A stretch of 64,000 bases of DNA. Source: Oceanihabitans iliipiscarium. Lineage in GTDB: Bacteria; Bacteroidota; Bacteroidia; Flavobacteriales; Flavobacteriaceae. The stretch covers positions 310,001 to 374,000 of the forward strand of contig NZ_JBHUOV010000002.1 of NCBI RefSeq assembly GCF_042686125.1. The letters run 5' to 3'. Below the pieces are notes generated by a model. It saw only the letters and a list, made by a program, of their open reading frames with translations, was not told the DNA's origin and ran no database searches. Of this stretch, positions 8,288 through 17,180 are shown piece after piece. Both the position numbers and the translations under genes were made by a program. Each line of letters opens with the position of its first letter. Positions within the stretch are counted from its first letter, which is position 1.

Positions 8288-8461
8288 CTAAGCGTTACGC
8301 TTTGCTTTCTTTTCTTCTCTAATTTCTTTAAAACGTTCTATTGAAGCGCCAAAAATCCAATAAGGAATAACAAAAGTCAATAAAAATATCATTAACCAAA
8401 AACCTATAGTTAATATGGTTAAGAACGCTAAAAATCCTAAATATTGGTCAAATTCGAACAT
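8288..8461 (-). CDS. Small membrane protein, 57 residues
   Basis: Minus-strand frame from ATG 8461 to TAG 8288. It starts MFEFDQYLGFLAFLTILTIG, continues as a hydrophobic stretch with helix-breaking proline (about residues 8-37, one long or two short membrane segments, FVIPYWIFG), and ends in a charged tail REEKKAKRNA. The frame is open exactly up to a terminator and has typical membrane-protein composition, so I judge it real. No family recognised. Function unknown. Confidence 0.65.
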   Translation of the reverse strand: MFEFDQYLGFLAFLTILTIGFWLMIFLLTFVIPYWIFGASIERFKEIREEKKAKRNA

Positions 8462-8557
8462 AATATATTGGTCTGTTATTTTATTACTATCGCAAAGATA
8501 AGTGAAAGTGTTTTTTTATGCAATATAAAATATAAGATTTATTAACAGTAATTTCTA

Positions 8558-9622
8558 TTAATCCTTCATAACTTTTAAAGTTAGTTCATTTAAGCTTCTG
8601 TTGTGCAATCTAAAAAAATACATCCCAGAACTTAAAGCACTTAAACTAACGGTTTCATTTGGCATTAAATTTCCTTTTAAAACAACCAAACCATTAGTAT
8701 TATAAACCTCGTATGCTGTCTGCTCTTTTAACCCTGAAATTTGAATTAAATTTTTAGTTGGATTAGGATAAACTTGCTGCACAATAAAAGGTTGAGAGTC
8801 TTCAATACTTAAAGAACTTAAATCAGATAACTTAAAAACCTTACTATTAATGCCTCCAGCAATATAGAGTTCATTATTATGTATCACTAAATGCATTGGT
8901 TGGCCACTCATACTAGATAAAAATTCTTCAGCAACTAAAACCGTTGCATTCATATCAATAGTCATCATTTTACGAATTAATGCCATGCCAACAATTAACG
9001 TGTCGCCATAAAAAACAAGAGAATAAATATTCGATTCAAACCCAGTAACAACATACTCTACAACAGGACTAGCATCCAGAAGTGAAAACTTAGAGACTTT
9101 ATTGGCCGAAGCAAAAAACATTTCGTCACCTCGTAAGGCCATTGAAAGCGGATCATCTGGCAAGCCTGTTATTACATCTATTGGAGTTGGACTAGCATCT
9201 TGAATGTTAATTTTTCTAATCCTATCAGCTTCAGCCATATATAAATAATCTCCTACTAAAACCAAGGATCTTGGAAAGTTTAATCCAGTAACAACTACTT
9301 CTGGACTAGGACTTGAAGAGGTAATATCAATTTTATTTAATGAAGTCGTAATGGCATAATATAAATCATTACCATGAAGATAAATAGCTCTTGGGTAAAA
9401 TAATTCTGTCACTAAATCTTCTTTAACTAAAGGTGTGACTAATAAATCAACTCTAGATAGAATTCCAGCATTAGGTCCTGGTGCATGCTCACAAATATAC
9501 ATGTCTTCATCATCAAACGCGATTCCTAAAGGATGGCTTAACCCTGTAATAACATCTTCAGTTTGAGCAAACAAACTGTTTGAGAAACACAATACAATTA
9601 TTAAAAGTAATCTTTTAAACAT
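8558..9622 (-). CDS. Secreted beta-propeller protein with T9SS type A sorting domain
   Basis: About 354 residues. A signal peptide (MFKRLLLIIVLCF...LFAQ) is followed by repeated blades with the pattern VVTGLxxPxSLxxxGDxLYxA, resembling a six-bladed NHL/SMP-30-like propeller. The C-terminal 75 residues match the Por sorting tail (QVYPNPTKNLIQISG ... LSSGMYFFRL ... TLKVMKD). It is therefore expected to cross the outer membrane through the type IX system and be attached to the surface or released. The ligand is unknown. The start is set at 9622 because the longer frame adds a non-signal leader and runs through the -7 box at 9646-9653. Confidence 0.85.
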   Translation of the reverse strand: MFKRLLLIIVLCFSNSLFAQTEDVITGLSHPLGIAFDDEDMYICEHAPGPNAGILSRVDLLVTPLVKEDLVTELFYPRAIYLHGNDLYYAITTSLNKIDITSSSPSPEVVVTGLNFPRSLVLVGDYLYMAEADRIRKINIQDASPTPIDVITGLPDDPLSMALRGDEMFFASANKVSKFSLLDASPVVEYVVTGFESNIYSLVFYGDTLIVGMALIRKMMTIDMNATVLVAEEFLSSMSGQPMHLVIHNNELYIAGGINSKVFKLSDLSSLSIEDSQPFIVQQVYPNPTKNLIQISGLKEQTAYEVYNTNGLVVLKGNLMPNETVSLSALSSGMYFFRLHNRSLNELTLKVMKD

Positions 9623-9645
9623 CTTTTGTAATTTATAATTATTCA

Positions 9646-9653
9646 CAAAAGTA
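9646..9653 (-). promoter_or_regulatory. -7 box for propeller gene
   Basis: Minus strand TACTTTTG, 23 bases before the ATG at 9622; it supports that start. Confidence 0.5.
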
Positions 9654-9759
9654 AACCTATTAATAGTCTTAAAAAAATTTACCAATACACATATAAATCT
9701 AACACAGAAATTCTTCAAAATTATCTTAAAATCTAATCCTTAATAAACGATAAAATCCG

Positions 9760-9767
9760 TAATTTTG
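9760..9767 (+). promoter_or_regulatory. -7 box for fumC
   Basis: TAATTTTG fits TAnnTTTG, 26 bases before the fumC ATG. Confidence 0.5.
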
Positions 9768-9793
9768 TGTTTGCAATTTTTACATAAAAAACA

Positions 9794-11191
9794 ATGGATT
9801 ACAGAATAGAAAAAGATACTATGGGACAAGTAAAAGTCCCTGCAGATAAACTTTGGGGAGCCCAAACAGAACGTTCTCGAAATAACTTTAAAATTGGAGC
9901 ACCAGCATCTATGCCTTTAGAAATTGTTTATGGGTTTGCTTATCTTAAAAAGGCTGCAGCTTATACCAACTGTGAATTAGGCGTATTAGCTATTGAAAAA
10001 CGCGATCTTATTGCTCAAGTCTGTGATGAAATTTTAACTGGAATGCATGATGATCAATTTCCATTAGTTATTTGGCAAACTGGTTCTGGTACTCAAAGCA
10101 ATATGAATGTTAATGAAGTTATAGCAAATCGTGCTCATCAAATTGCTGGAAAAGTTATAGGTGAAGGCGAAAAAACGATACAGCCTAATGATGATGTTAA
10201 CAAATCTCAGTCCTCAAATGATACTTTTCCTACTGGAATGCATATTGCTGCCTATAAAAAAATTATAGAAACTACAATTCCTGGTGTTGAGCAATTACGC
10301 GATACTTTGCAAAAAAAATCTAATGATTTTAAAAACGTTGTAAAAATTGGACGTACACATTTAATGGATGCGACTCCGCTTACTTTGGGGCAAGAGTTTT
10401 CTGGTTATGTCTCACAGCTTAATCATGGTTTAAAAGCTTTAACAAACACTTTAGATCATTTAAGTGAGCTTGCCCTTGGTGGTACAGCTGTTGGTACTGG
10501 ATTAAATACTCCTACTGGATATTCAAAACGTGTTAGCGAATATATTGCAAAATTTACTGGACTACCTTTTATTTCTGCTCCAAATAAATTTGAAGCGCTT
10601 GCTGCACATGATGCTTTAGTAGAAACCCATGGAGCTTTAAAGCAGCTTGCAGTTTCTCTAAATAAAATTGCAAACGACATTCGTATGATGGCTTCTGGGC
10701 CACGTTCAGGTATTGGCGAGATTATTATTCCTGCAAACGAGCCAGGAAGTTCAATTATGCCTGGAAAAGTAAACCCTACTCAATGCGAAGCCTTAACCAT
10801 GGTTTGTGCTCAAGTTATTGGAAATGATGTTGCTGTTTCTGTTGGTGGTACCCAAGGTCATTATGAGCTTAATGTCTTTAAACCTATGATGGCTGCTAAC
10901 GTTTTACAATCTGCTCAACTTATTGGTGATGCCTGTAAAAGTTTTGATGAAAACTGCGCTACAGGTATTGAGCCAAATCACGCTGTTATTAAAGAATTAT
11001 TGAATAACTCTTTAATGCTTGTTACTGCTCTAAATACAAAAATTGGTTACTATAAAGCTGCAGAAATTGCAAATACAGCACATAAAAATGGAACAACTTT
11101 AAAAGAAGAAGCTATTAATTTAGGATATGTTTCTGCAGATGACTACGATGCTTGGGTTAAACCTGAAGATATGGTTGGAAGTCTAAAGTAA
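9794..11191 (+). CDS. fumC: Class II fumarate hydratase
   Basis: A 465-residue cytoplasmic enzyme that interconverts fumarate and L-malate in the TCA cycle. All superfamily blocks are present: TGSGTQSNMNVNE near 97-109, KSQSSNDTFPT near 137-147, GRTHLMDATPLTLGQE near 187-202 with the catalytic His, and the signature loop GSSIMPGKVNPTQCE near 319-333 with the catalytic Ser. Full length. It could only be confused with aspartase, but the residues around the signature fit fumarase C. Single gene with its own promoter; the FG-GAP gene downstream also has its own. Confidence 0.95.
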   Translation: MDYRIEKDTMGQVKVPADKLWGAQTERSRNNFKIGAPASMPLEIVYGFAYLKKAAAYTNCELGVLAIEKRDLIAQVCDEILTGMHDDQFPLVIWQTGSGTQSNMNVNEVIANRAHQIAGKVIGEGEKTIQPNDDVNKSQSSNDTFPTGMHIAAYKKIIETTIPGVEQLRDTLQKKSNDFKNVVKIGRTHLMDATPLTLGQEFSGYVSQLNHGLKALTNTLDHLSELALGGTAVGTGLNTPTGYSKRVSEYIAKFTGLPFISAPNKFEALAAHDALVETHGALKQLAVSLNKIANDIRMMASGPRSGIGEIIIPANEPGSSIMPGKVNPTQCEALTMVCAQVIGNDVAVSVGGTQGHYELNVFKPMMAANVLQSAQLIGDACKSFDENCATGIEPNHAVIKELLNNSLMLVTALNTKIGYYKAAEIANTAHKNGTTLKEEAINLGYVSADDYDAWVKPEDMVGSLK

Positions 11192-11243
11192 CGACAAAGT
11201 GTGTATTTTTACCGATAAATAACTCTTTTTTAAAATAAAACCT

Positions 11244-11251
11244 TATCTTTG
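11244..11251 (+). promoter_or_regulatory. -7 box for FG-GAP gene
   Basis: TATCTTTG fits TAnnTTTG, 21 bases before the ATG at 11273. Confidence 0.5.
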
Positions 11252-11272
11252 ATATACAAATCTATTTATATT

Positions 11273-12706
11273 ATGAAACAAATTTTACTTACTAGTCTTT
11301 TTGTTCTAACGACTCTTACTTCAATACAAGCTCAAAGCTTTGTTAAATCTGTCATTGATGCCTCTACGAGTATAGAACCTTACACTATTGCTTCAGGGCA
11401 TTTAAATGGTGATGCCTTTTTAGATATTGCCATTGGTACCGATACTGGAAGTGATGTTACTTGGTATAAAAATAATGGAGATGGTACTTTTATGGATATG
11501 GGAGCTTTATCTGCCATAGCACCTAATGACTTATCCTATGTTGAAGGAATAACCATCGCAGATCTTAATGCTGATGGAAATAATGACATTATTGCAACGA
11601 GTTATGTGAATAGCAACGTTGTTTGGTTTGAAAACAATGGCGATGAAACTTTTGAACCTGCTGTTGAAATCTCTGGAGCAATTCCTGGAGCAGGAATGGT
11701 CATGGCTGTGAATATCGATAATGATGTTAACAATTACTTAGATTTAGTTGTCTCTTCTTACGATGGAAATAAAGTTGTTTATTTTCTTGGTAATGGTGAT
11801 GGCACCTTTGGTATTCTAAGAGACATTACTCCAGTAGTGGCTGGTAGTCAGCCAGGTGCTTTTGATATAGCTGATTATGACAGTGATGGCGATTTAGATG
11901 TTGTCGTGGCATTTACTGGTAATGGTAATGTTAGTGTATTTGATAACAAGTTAATTCCTGATGGTATTGATGGTAGTGGAAATGTTCCATTTACTGCTTA
12001 TGATAATAATGTAAGTACTGGAAATGGATTTCTATGGACTGTTTCTTTCGCAGATATTAATGATGATTCTAGTTTAGATATTATTAAGTCTGATAATAGT
12101 CCAACTGCTGTCCCAAATATTGCTTGGTACGCTAAGGATAGTGCTGGTACAGCTACAACTTTTACTGAAACAACTGTTACAACCTCGATCTCAAGAACAG
12201 CAATGGCCTCAGTTGCCGATTTTAATAATGACACCTTTAATGATTTATTAGTCACTAATGGAAGAGCTACTGATGCTGACTTTATTTGGTTTACAAGTGA
12301 TGCTGTTGGTGGATTGGCTAGTGAAATTATTATTGATGATACAAATTCTGCTGCTTTTGATATTGAGATTCAAGACTTTGATAACGATGGCGACTTAGAC
12401 ATCGCTGCAGTGAGTTACTTACAGGATGACTTAGCTTTATATTTAAATGATCATATTACTTTAAGTACAGAAGAAAACACATTAAATGAAATTACTATAT
12501 ATCCTAATCCTACAAAAAACAAACTAAACTTTAAAGGCAACTTTACTAACGATTTAAATATTTCTATTTATAATGTTTTAGGTAAACGCGTAATGAACAA
12601 CACTATTCAACTTGGTCAAAACTTAGATGTATCCAAACTTAATAGTGGTATTTATATCATTAAATTTAAAGACTATAACACAACTTATAAATTCATTAAA
12701 CAATAA
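11273..12706 (+). CDS. Secreted FG-GAP/VCBS repeat protein with T9SS type A tail
   Basis: 477 residues. A signal peptide (MKQILLTSLFVLTTL...IQAQ) is followed by FG-GAP-like propeller blades. Each blade has a calcium-loop-like DxNxDGxxDI motif (DLNADGNNDI, DYDSDGDLDV, DFDNDGDLDI) and a VxWYxNNGDGTF strand. The C-terminus is a Por secretion tail (TIYPNPTKNKLNF ... LNSGIYIIKF). It is likely a calcium-binding surface or secreted protein exported by type IX secretion; ligand unknown. The ATG at 11273 is preferred because it begins the signal peptide and follows a -7 box. Confidence 0.87.
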   Translation: MKQILLTSLFVLTTLTSIQAQSFVKSVIDASTSIEPYTIASGHLNGDAFLDIAIGTDTGSDVTWYKNNGDGTFMDMGALSAIAPNDLSYVEGITIADLNADGNNDIIATSYVNSNVVWFENNGDETFEPAVEISGAIPGAGMVMAVNIDNDVNNYLDLVVSSYDGNKVVYFLGNGDGTFGILRDITPVVAGSQPGAFDIADYDSDGDLDVVVAFTGNGNVSVFDNKLIPDGIDGSGNVPFTAYDNNVSTGNGFLWTVSFADINDDSSLDIIKSDNSPTAVPNIAWYAKDSAGTATTFTETTVTTSISRTAMASVADFNNDTFNDLLVTNGRATDADFIWFTSDAVGGLASEIIIDDTNSAAFDIEIQDFDNDGDLDIAAVSYLQDDLALYLNDHITLSTEENTLNEITIYPNPTKNKLNFKGNFTNDLNISIYNVLGKRVMNNTIQLGQNLDVSKLNSGIYIIKFKDYNTTYKFIKQ

Positions 12707-12728
12707 TTTGTTTTACTTTATAAAATTT

Positions 12729-12757
12729 AAAGCGTTGGCTAATTGCCAACGCTTTTT
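12729..12757 (+). terminator. Terminator after FG-GAP gene
   Basis: Perfect 11-bp stem AAAGCGTTGGC/GCCAACGCTTT with a TAATT loop, followed by T-rich sequence. Confidence 0.88.
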
Positions 12758-12790
12758 TATTTTCATAAATTTAGACTTTCAATTACAACT

Positions 12791-14026
12791 ATGTCATTAC
12801 TCATAATAAATATCAAAGAATTACTCCAAGTAAGAGATACAAATGTTTTAAAAATATCTGGATCTGAAATGAGAGTGCTTCCAACAATTAAAAACGCTTA
12901 TCTTTTAATCGAAGATGATACCATTGTAGAATATGGCAACATGGAAGAACTAATCAATATAGAAGCCGATGAAGTTATAGATGCAACTGGTAAAATAGTA
13001 CTTCCTACATGGTGCGACTCGCATACTCATATCGTATATGCAGGGCATAGAGAGCAAGAATTTGTTGATAGAATTAATGGCTTAAGCTATGAAGATATCG
13101 CTAAACGTGGTGGTGGAATTTTAAACTCAGCAGAAAAACTTCAGAACACAAGCGAAGAAGCCTTATACCAACAATCTATAAAACGAGTACGACAAGTCAT
13201 GAAATTAGGTACTGGAGCTATAGAAATTAAATCAGGTTATGGCTTAACTGTTGATGCTGAACTCAAAATGCTTCGAGTAATTAAACGTATTAAAAGAGAT
13301 TTTCCAATCAAAGTAAAAGCTACATTTTTGGGCGCTCATGCACTTCCAAAAACTTATAAAAAAGACAAAGAAGCATATTTAGATTTGATTATAAACGAGA
13401 TGCTTCCGCAAATCGAAAAAGAAGCACTAGCTCATTATATTGATGTCTTTTGTGAAAAAGGCTATTTTGATTTAAAAGATACAGAGCGCATACTTTCAGC
13501 TGGAAAAAAATATGGTCTCATACCTAAAATTCACGTCAATCAATTTAACGCTTTTGGAGGTGTTGCTATAGGTGTTAAACACAACGCGCTTTCAGTAGAT
13601 CATTTAGAAGAACTGAATAATGACGATATAAACGCTTTAAAAGGAAGCAACACAATGCCTGTTGCACTGCCATCATGTTCATATTTTTTAAGCATACCAT
13701 ACACGCCTGCTAGACAAATCATAGATGCTGGACTGCCATTGGCACTTGCATCAGATTATAACCCAGGGTCTACACCTAGTGGAAATATGAATTTTGTAGT
13801 AAGTACAGCTTGTATAAAAATGAAAATGACACCTGAAGAAGCAATTAATGCCGCAACAATAAATGGAGCTTATGCTATGGGCATATCTAATTCTTATGGT
13901 AGTATAACTAGAGGAAAAAAAGCCAACATTATTATTACTAAAGCAATTCCTAGCTATAATTTTTTACCCTATGCTTTTGGTGAAAACCATATAGACTCTG
14001 TACTTATAAATGGCATCCTCATTTAA
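12791..14026 (+). CDS. hutI: Imidazolonepropionase (histidine degradation)
   Basis: A 411-residue amidohydrolase for the third step of histidine breakdown, opening 4-imidazolone-5-propionate to N-formimino-L-glutamate. Metal ligands are in DSHTHIVYAGHREQEF (His78, His80). The family block GGGILNS, the KVNQFNAFGG-like HVNQFNAFGG and the ALASDYNPGSTPSGNMNF segment are all present. The start at 12791 is chosen because the longer frame would begin inside the upstream terminator. It overlaps the next gene by 17 bases. hutH and hutU are not in the window; hutG lies 1.6 kb downstream. Confidence 0.94.
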   Translation: MSLLIINIKELLQVRDTNVLKISGSEMRVLPTIKNAYLLIEDDTIVEYGNMEELINIEADEVIDATGKIVLPTWCDSHTHIVYAGHREQEFVDRINGLSYEDIAKRGGGILNSAEKLQNTSEEALYQQSIKRVRQVMKLGTGAIEIKSGYGLTVDAELKMLRVIKRIKRDFPIKVKATFLGAHALPKTYKKDKEAYLDLIINEMLPQIEKEALAHYIDVFCEKGYFDLKDTERILSAGKKYGLIPKIHVNQFNAFGGVAIGVKHNALSVDHLEELNNDDINALKGSNTMPVALPSCSYFLSIPYTPARQIIDAGLPLALASDYNPGSTPSGNMNFVVSTACIKMKMTPEEAINAATINGAYAMGISNSYGSITRGKKANIIITKAIPSYNFLPYAFGENHIDSVLINGILI

Positions 14027-14579
14027 CTTTAGCTTAAAAGCATCTAAGCCTCTATCAAAGTTATGCCTAGAAAAAGGGTATAAAGATTTTGACGCCCTAA
14101 GTAATTATGTTCAATCGTTACCTTATGGAAGGAATACAGACCGAAGTGATTATCTCTTAATTTTAAAAGAAGAAAAAGGAACTTGCTCTACTAAGCATGC
14201 ATTTCTAAAACAGGTCGCTATTGAAAATGATGCTTTACATATTCAGTTTTGTTTAGGCTTATATAAAATGTCTGAAAACAATACAAAAGGTATTGGAAAC
14301 GTATTATCTAAATACAAACTAAGTTACATTCCTGAAGCACACACTTACTTAAAATTTAATGAGCTGATCTTAGACTTCACAAGAGCCGAAGTAAGCCACA
14401 CCTCATTTTATAAGGACTTATTATTTGAAGAGCAAATCCTTCCAGAGCAAATTGGGAATTACAAAATAAATAAACATAAAAGCTTCTTAAAAAGTTGGAT
14501 AAACTCAGAGAATGTTCCGCATTCAGTTGAAAGCATTTGGAAGATTAGAGAAGCTTGTATTGCTCAATTAAGTCAATAA
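14010..14579 (+). CDS. Transglutaminase-like cysteine protein, uncharacterised
   Basis: 189 residues, starting inside the end of hutI (17-base overlap), so probably translated with it. No named family is certain. The order of GTCSTKHAFL (Cys near 59), EAHTYL (His near 112) and LILDFTRA (Asp near 122) matches the Cys-His-Asp triad of transglutaminase-like folds. No signal peptide, so cytoplasmic. Its place beside hutI suggests a link to histidine or formiminoglutamate metabolism, which is only an inference. Confidence 0.65.
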   Translation: MASSFNFSLKASKPLSKLCLEKGYKDFDALSNYVQSLPYGRNTDRSDYLLILKEEKGTCSTKHAFLKQVAIENDALHIQFCLGLYKMSENNTKGIGNVLSKYKLSYIPEAHTYLKFNELILDFTRAEVSHTSFYKDLLFEEQILPEQIGNYKINKHKSFLKSWINSENVPHSVESIWKIREACIAQLSQ

Positions 14580-14613
14580 AAAAAGCTCAAAACAAATAGT
14601 TTCGAGCTTTTTC
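14578..14613. terminator. Bidirectional terminator
   Basis: Stem AAAAGCTC/GAGCTTTT, extended inward by AAAC/GTTT with one mismatch, between convergent genes. Confidence 0.75.
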
Positions 14614-14633
14614 ATCTTAAACATAACGACCCA

Positions 14634-15515
14634 TTACTTTAATGTAAATTCATCACTAGAAATTAAATCTCTATCATTAAACACATTAACAGTATAACGT
14701 CCTTTTTCAAATTTCTCTCCTCTAGCTGTTACAAATTCACAAACATCTAAAGAGTTGTTTTCGTAATTAAACTTACTTATAATACTATAGTTTAGAGTTT
14801 GATCACCAAACTGTATTTGTTCATTTACACCTAGTGTATTATTATTTGGATCAATAACTTGTATATATAATTCTTGGTCTCCTGCTTGTACTAAGCTATT
14901 TTTTGCCATTGTAAAACACACACGTATTTTATCTACTCTTCTAGCACGTTCTGTTGGTATTAATTTACCTGAAGTACGTTCTATTACACCATAACCTTTT
15001 AAGTTTACTGCACTAAGTACTGCTGCATTTTCTACGACTTCTGCTAAAGCAGTATTTTGTACTAAAAGTGAATCTGTAAACATCGATCGCTCTTCTAATC
15101 TTACTCTTGTACTATCTAAAGATGTTGCTAATAATTCATTTTCAACTTTAAGCCTATCATTTTCAACTAAAAGTACATCCATCTCTTTTTGTAATGCTAC
15201 ATACTTTTGTTTGTATCTCCATAAACTTCCAACATTAGCTTCAGAAACTTTTAATGAATCAATTAATCCTTGAATACGCTCTTTAGCTTCAATTAACTTC
15301 TCATTAGTTATGTCATTCTCATCAATTGCAAGATCATATTGCTTTGCCATATTACTTAAATCATTTAAAACGACTTGCTTTTCTTTAATAAGCTGATTTT
15401 CTGACTCCTTTTTTTCTTGATACAGTTGAGATGTATAAAATCCTGTTCCTAAAAATAAGGCTAACGCTATACCTAAAGCGACTTTTAATCCTATATTGCT
15501 TTTCTTACTTTCCAT
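14634..15515 (-). CDS. Membrane-anchored coiled-coil protein, conserved in Bacteroidota
   Basis: 293 residues. A short cytoplasmic start is followed by one membrane segment (about residues 9-28, LKVALGIALALFLGTGFY). A long coiled coil (about 30-165) with many Glu/Lys/Leu heptads comes next, then a beta-rich C-terminal domain (about 170-293) with VDKIRVCFTMAKN and LYIQVIDPNNN. Relatives are often labelled as chromosome-partitioning proteins, but no ATPase or DNA-binding motif is visible, so I do not accept that name. It is likely periplasmic with an N-terminal anchor. A -7 box lies 45 bases upstream. Confidence 0.7.
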   Translation of the reverse strand: MESKKSNIGLKVALGIALALFLGTGFYTSQLYQEKKESENQLIKEKQVVLNDLSNMAKQYDLAIDENDITNEKLIEAKERIQGLIDSLKVSEANVGSLWRYKQKYVALQKEMDVLLVENDRLKVENELLATSLDSTRVRLEERSMFTDSLLVQNTALAEVVENAAVLSAVNLKGYGVIERTSGKLIPTERARRVDKIRVCFTMAKNSLVQAGDQELYIQVIDPNNNTLGVNEQIQFGDQTLNYSIISKFNYENNSLDVCEFVTARGEKFEKGRYTVNVFNDRDLISSDEFTLK

Positions 15516-15559
15516 AATTACTTGTTTTAAAGGTTAAAATTTAGAGCGTAATTTTGATT

Positions 15560-15567
15560 CAAATATA
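15560..15567 (-). promoter_or_regulatory. -7 box for coiled-coil membrane protein gene
   Basis: Minus strand TATATTTG fits TAnnTTTG, about 44 bases before the start. Confidence 0.4.
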
Positions 15568-15646
15568 TTTATTTATTAATGGTTTAATTGCGATTAAGCT
15601 TAAAAAAAACGTAATTTTATTAACTTAATTATACAGACTTTTCAAA

Positions 15647-16666
15647 ATGGACAAATTGGTTTTATTTAATGCTGAAAAACTAAAACGTTTAGTTAACAAA
15701 CGACCAAAAGAGTCAAAATTTGGCGAACACATTACTGTATTAGCTTCTGTTTTCAATATATACGAGCAACTTAAAAATTTAGATGTCGAGCATGTAATAA
15801 TTGGCTTGCCTGAAGATGTAGGAGTTTTCGCAAACTACGGGAAATCAGGAACTTCATCAGCTTATGAGGCTACCATTAAAATTTTGTTAAATATTCAAAG
15901 TAATGCATTTACCAACCCTAAAAAAGTACTTATTCTAGGGCATTTAAATTTTGAAGATGAATTAGAAAAACTTAAACTTTTAGACCAATCTAAAAAGAAA
16001 GATGTTGCTAAAGCCAGAAAAATGGTTAGTAAAATCGATAAACAAGTGGTGTCTATAATCCATGACATTGTTAAAGCAGGAAAGAAGCCTATTATTATAG
16101 GTGGAGGCCACAACAATGCTTATGGTAATATTAAAGGAGCTTCACTTGCACTAAACACCGCTATTAATGTTGTTAATTTTGATGCGCATACTGATTTTAG
16201 ACCAGAAGAGGGACGACATAGTGGTAACGGATTTAGTTACGCTTTCGCGGAAGGTTTCCTGAAAAACTATTTCATTTTTGGTATACACGAAAACTACACA
16301 TCACAAAATATTTTAAATACTATCAATAAGCTAAAAACCATTGATTACAATACTTTTGAAGCTATATCCATTAGAAAAACATTGAAATTCAAAACAGAAA
16401 TGGATCGTGCTTTAAAACATATTTCCGACAAACCTTTTGGTATAGAAATAGATTGTGACGCCATTGAAAATATACCAAGTAGCGCCATGTCTCCTAGTGG
16501 TTTTAACGTTAATAAAGCTAGACGTTTTGTAGACCATTTTGCAAATCACAAAAATGCAACTTACTTACATATTTGTGAAGCTGCTCCATCTACAGAAACT
16601 GAAACACAAGTAGGTAAACTCATCACTTATTTAATTACTGATTTTATTAGAGCTCATGACCATTAA
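15647..16666 (+). CDS. hutG: Formimidoylglutamase, arginase/ureohydrolase family
   Basis: A 339-residue binuclear-manganese hydrolase, expected to turn N-formimino-L-glutamate into glutamate and formamide, the step after HutI. Metal-binding blocks are GGGHNN (His155), NFDAHTDFRP (Asp179, His181, Asp183) and EIDCDAIE (about 266-273). Closeness to hutI favours HutG over arginase or agmatinase. It overlaps the GNAT gene by 11 bases. The rather divergent N-terminal 90 residues are normal for Bacteroidota members. Confidence 0.85.
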   Translation: MDKLVLFNAEKLKRLVNKRPKESKFGEHITVLASVFNIYEQLKNLDVEHVIIGLPEDVGVFANYGKSGTSSAYEATIKILLNIQSNAFTNPKKVLILGHLNFEDELEKLKLLDQSKKKDVAKARKMVSKIDKQVVSIIHDIVKAGKKPIIIGGGHNNAYGNIKGASLALNTAINVVNFDAHTDFRPEEGRHSGNGFSYAFAEGFLKNYFIFGIHENYTSQNILNTINKLKTIDYNTFEAISIRKTLKFKTEMDRALKHISDKPFGIEIDCDAIENIPSSAMSPSGFNVNKARRFVDHFANHKNATYLHICEAAPSTETETQVGKLITYLITDFIRAHDH

Positions 16667-17120
16667 TATTATTCCTTTTAAAACTCATTTCTCTAAAGAC
16701 TTTTATACGCTTAATATTGAATGGCTAAAAACCCATTTTTATGTCGAACCGTTTGACGAAGAAGTGTTGAGTCAACCAGAAAAATATATTATTGAGAAAG
16801 GTGGCTATATCTTTTTTGCAATGCTGAACCATAATGTTGTTGGAACAGTAGCATTGATGCCAATTCAAGAATCAGGCACATTCGAGCTCACTAAAATGGC
16901 CGTTTCACCAGAACATCGTGGTCATAACATTGGACAGCAATTGATGCAATACTGCTTAGATTTTGCTAAAAATCAAAAATTTAAAAGACTACTTCTCTAC
17001 TCTAGTCGTAAGCTCGAAAATGCAATTTATATTTATAGGAAATATGGTTTTATTGAAGTGCCTGTAGAAGAAAATTGCCCTTATGCACGCTGTGATATTA
17101 AAATGGAATTTCCTTTATAA
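16656..17120 (+). CDS. GNAT family N-acetyltransferase
   Basis: 154 residues with the GNAT fold: VVGTVALMP strand, then the acetyl-CoA loop VSPEHRGHNIGQQLM (R/Q-x-x-G-x-G/A type, about 87-101), then LLLYSSRKLENAIYIYRKYGF, the usual C-terminal block. The substrate is unknown. It overlaps hutG by 11 bases and is probably co-transcribed with it, which hints at an amino-acid-derived substrate but does not show it. Confidence 0.85.
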   Translation: MTINIIPFKTHFSKDFYTLNIEWLKTHFYVEPFDEEVLSQPEKYIIEKGGYIFFAMLNHNVVGTVALMPIQESGTFELTKMAVSPEHRGHNIGQQLMQYCLDFAKNQKFKRLLLYSSRKLENAIYIYRKYGFIEVPVEENCPYARCDIKMEFPL

Positions 17121-17155
17121 AAAAAAGCACTTCCATTCAATGAGAAGTGCTTTTT
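17121..17155. terminator. Bidirectional terminator (GNAT / aceA)
   Basis: Stem AAGCACTT/AAGTGCTT, loop of 12, flanked by A-run and T5, between convergent genes. Confidence 0.8.
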
Positions 17156-17180
17156 ACTAACTAAATGTAAAACTAACGGT

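Noticed and set aside
14634..15515. ParA-type chromosome partitioning protein
   Set aside because: No Walker motifs; a single membrane segment plus coiled coil instead.
12791..16666. Complete histidine-degradation operon
   Set aside because: hutH and hutU are absent, and an opposite-strand gene separates hutI from hutG.
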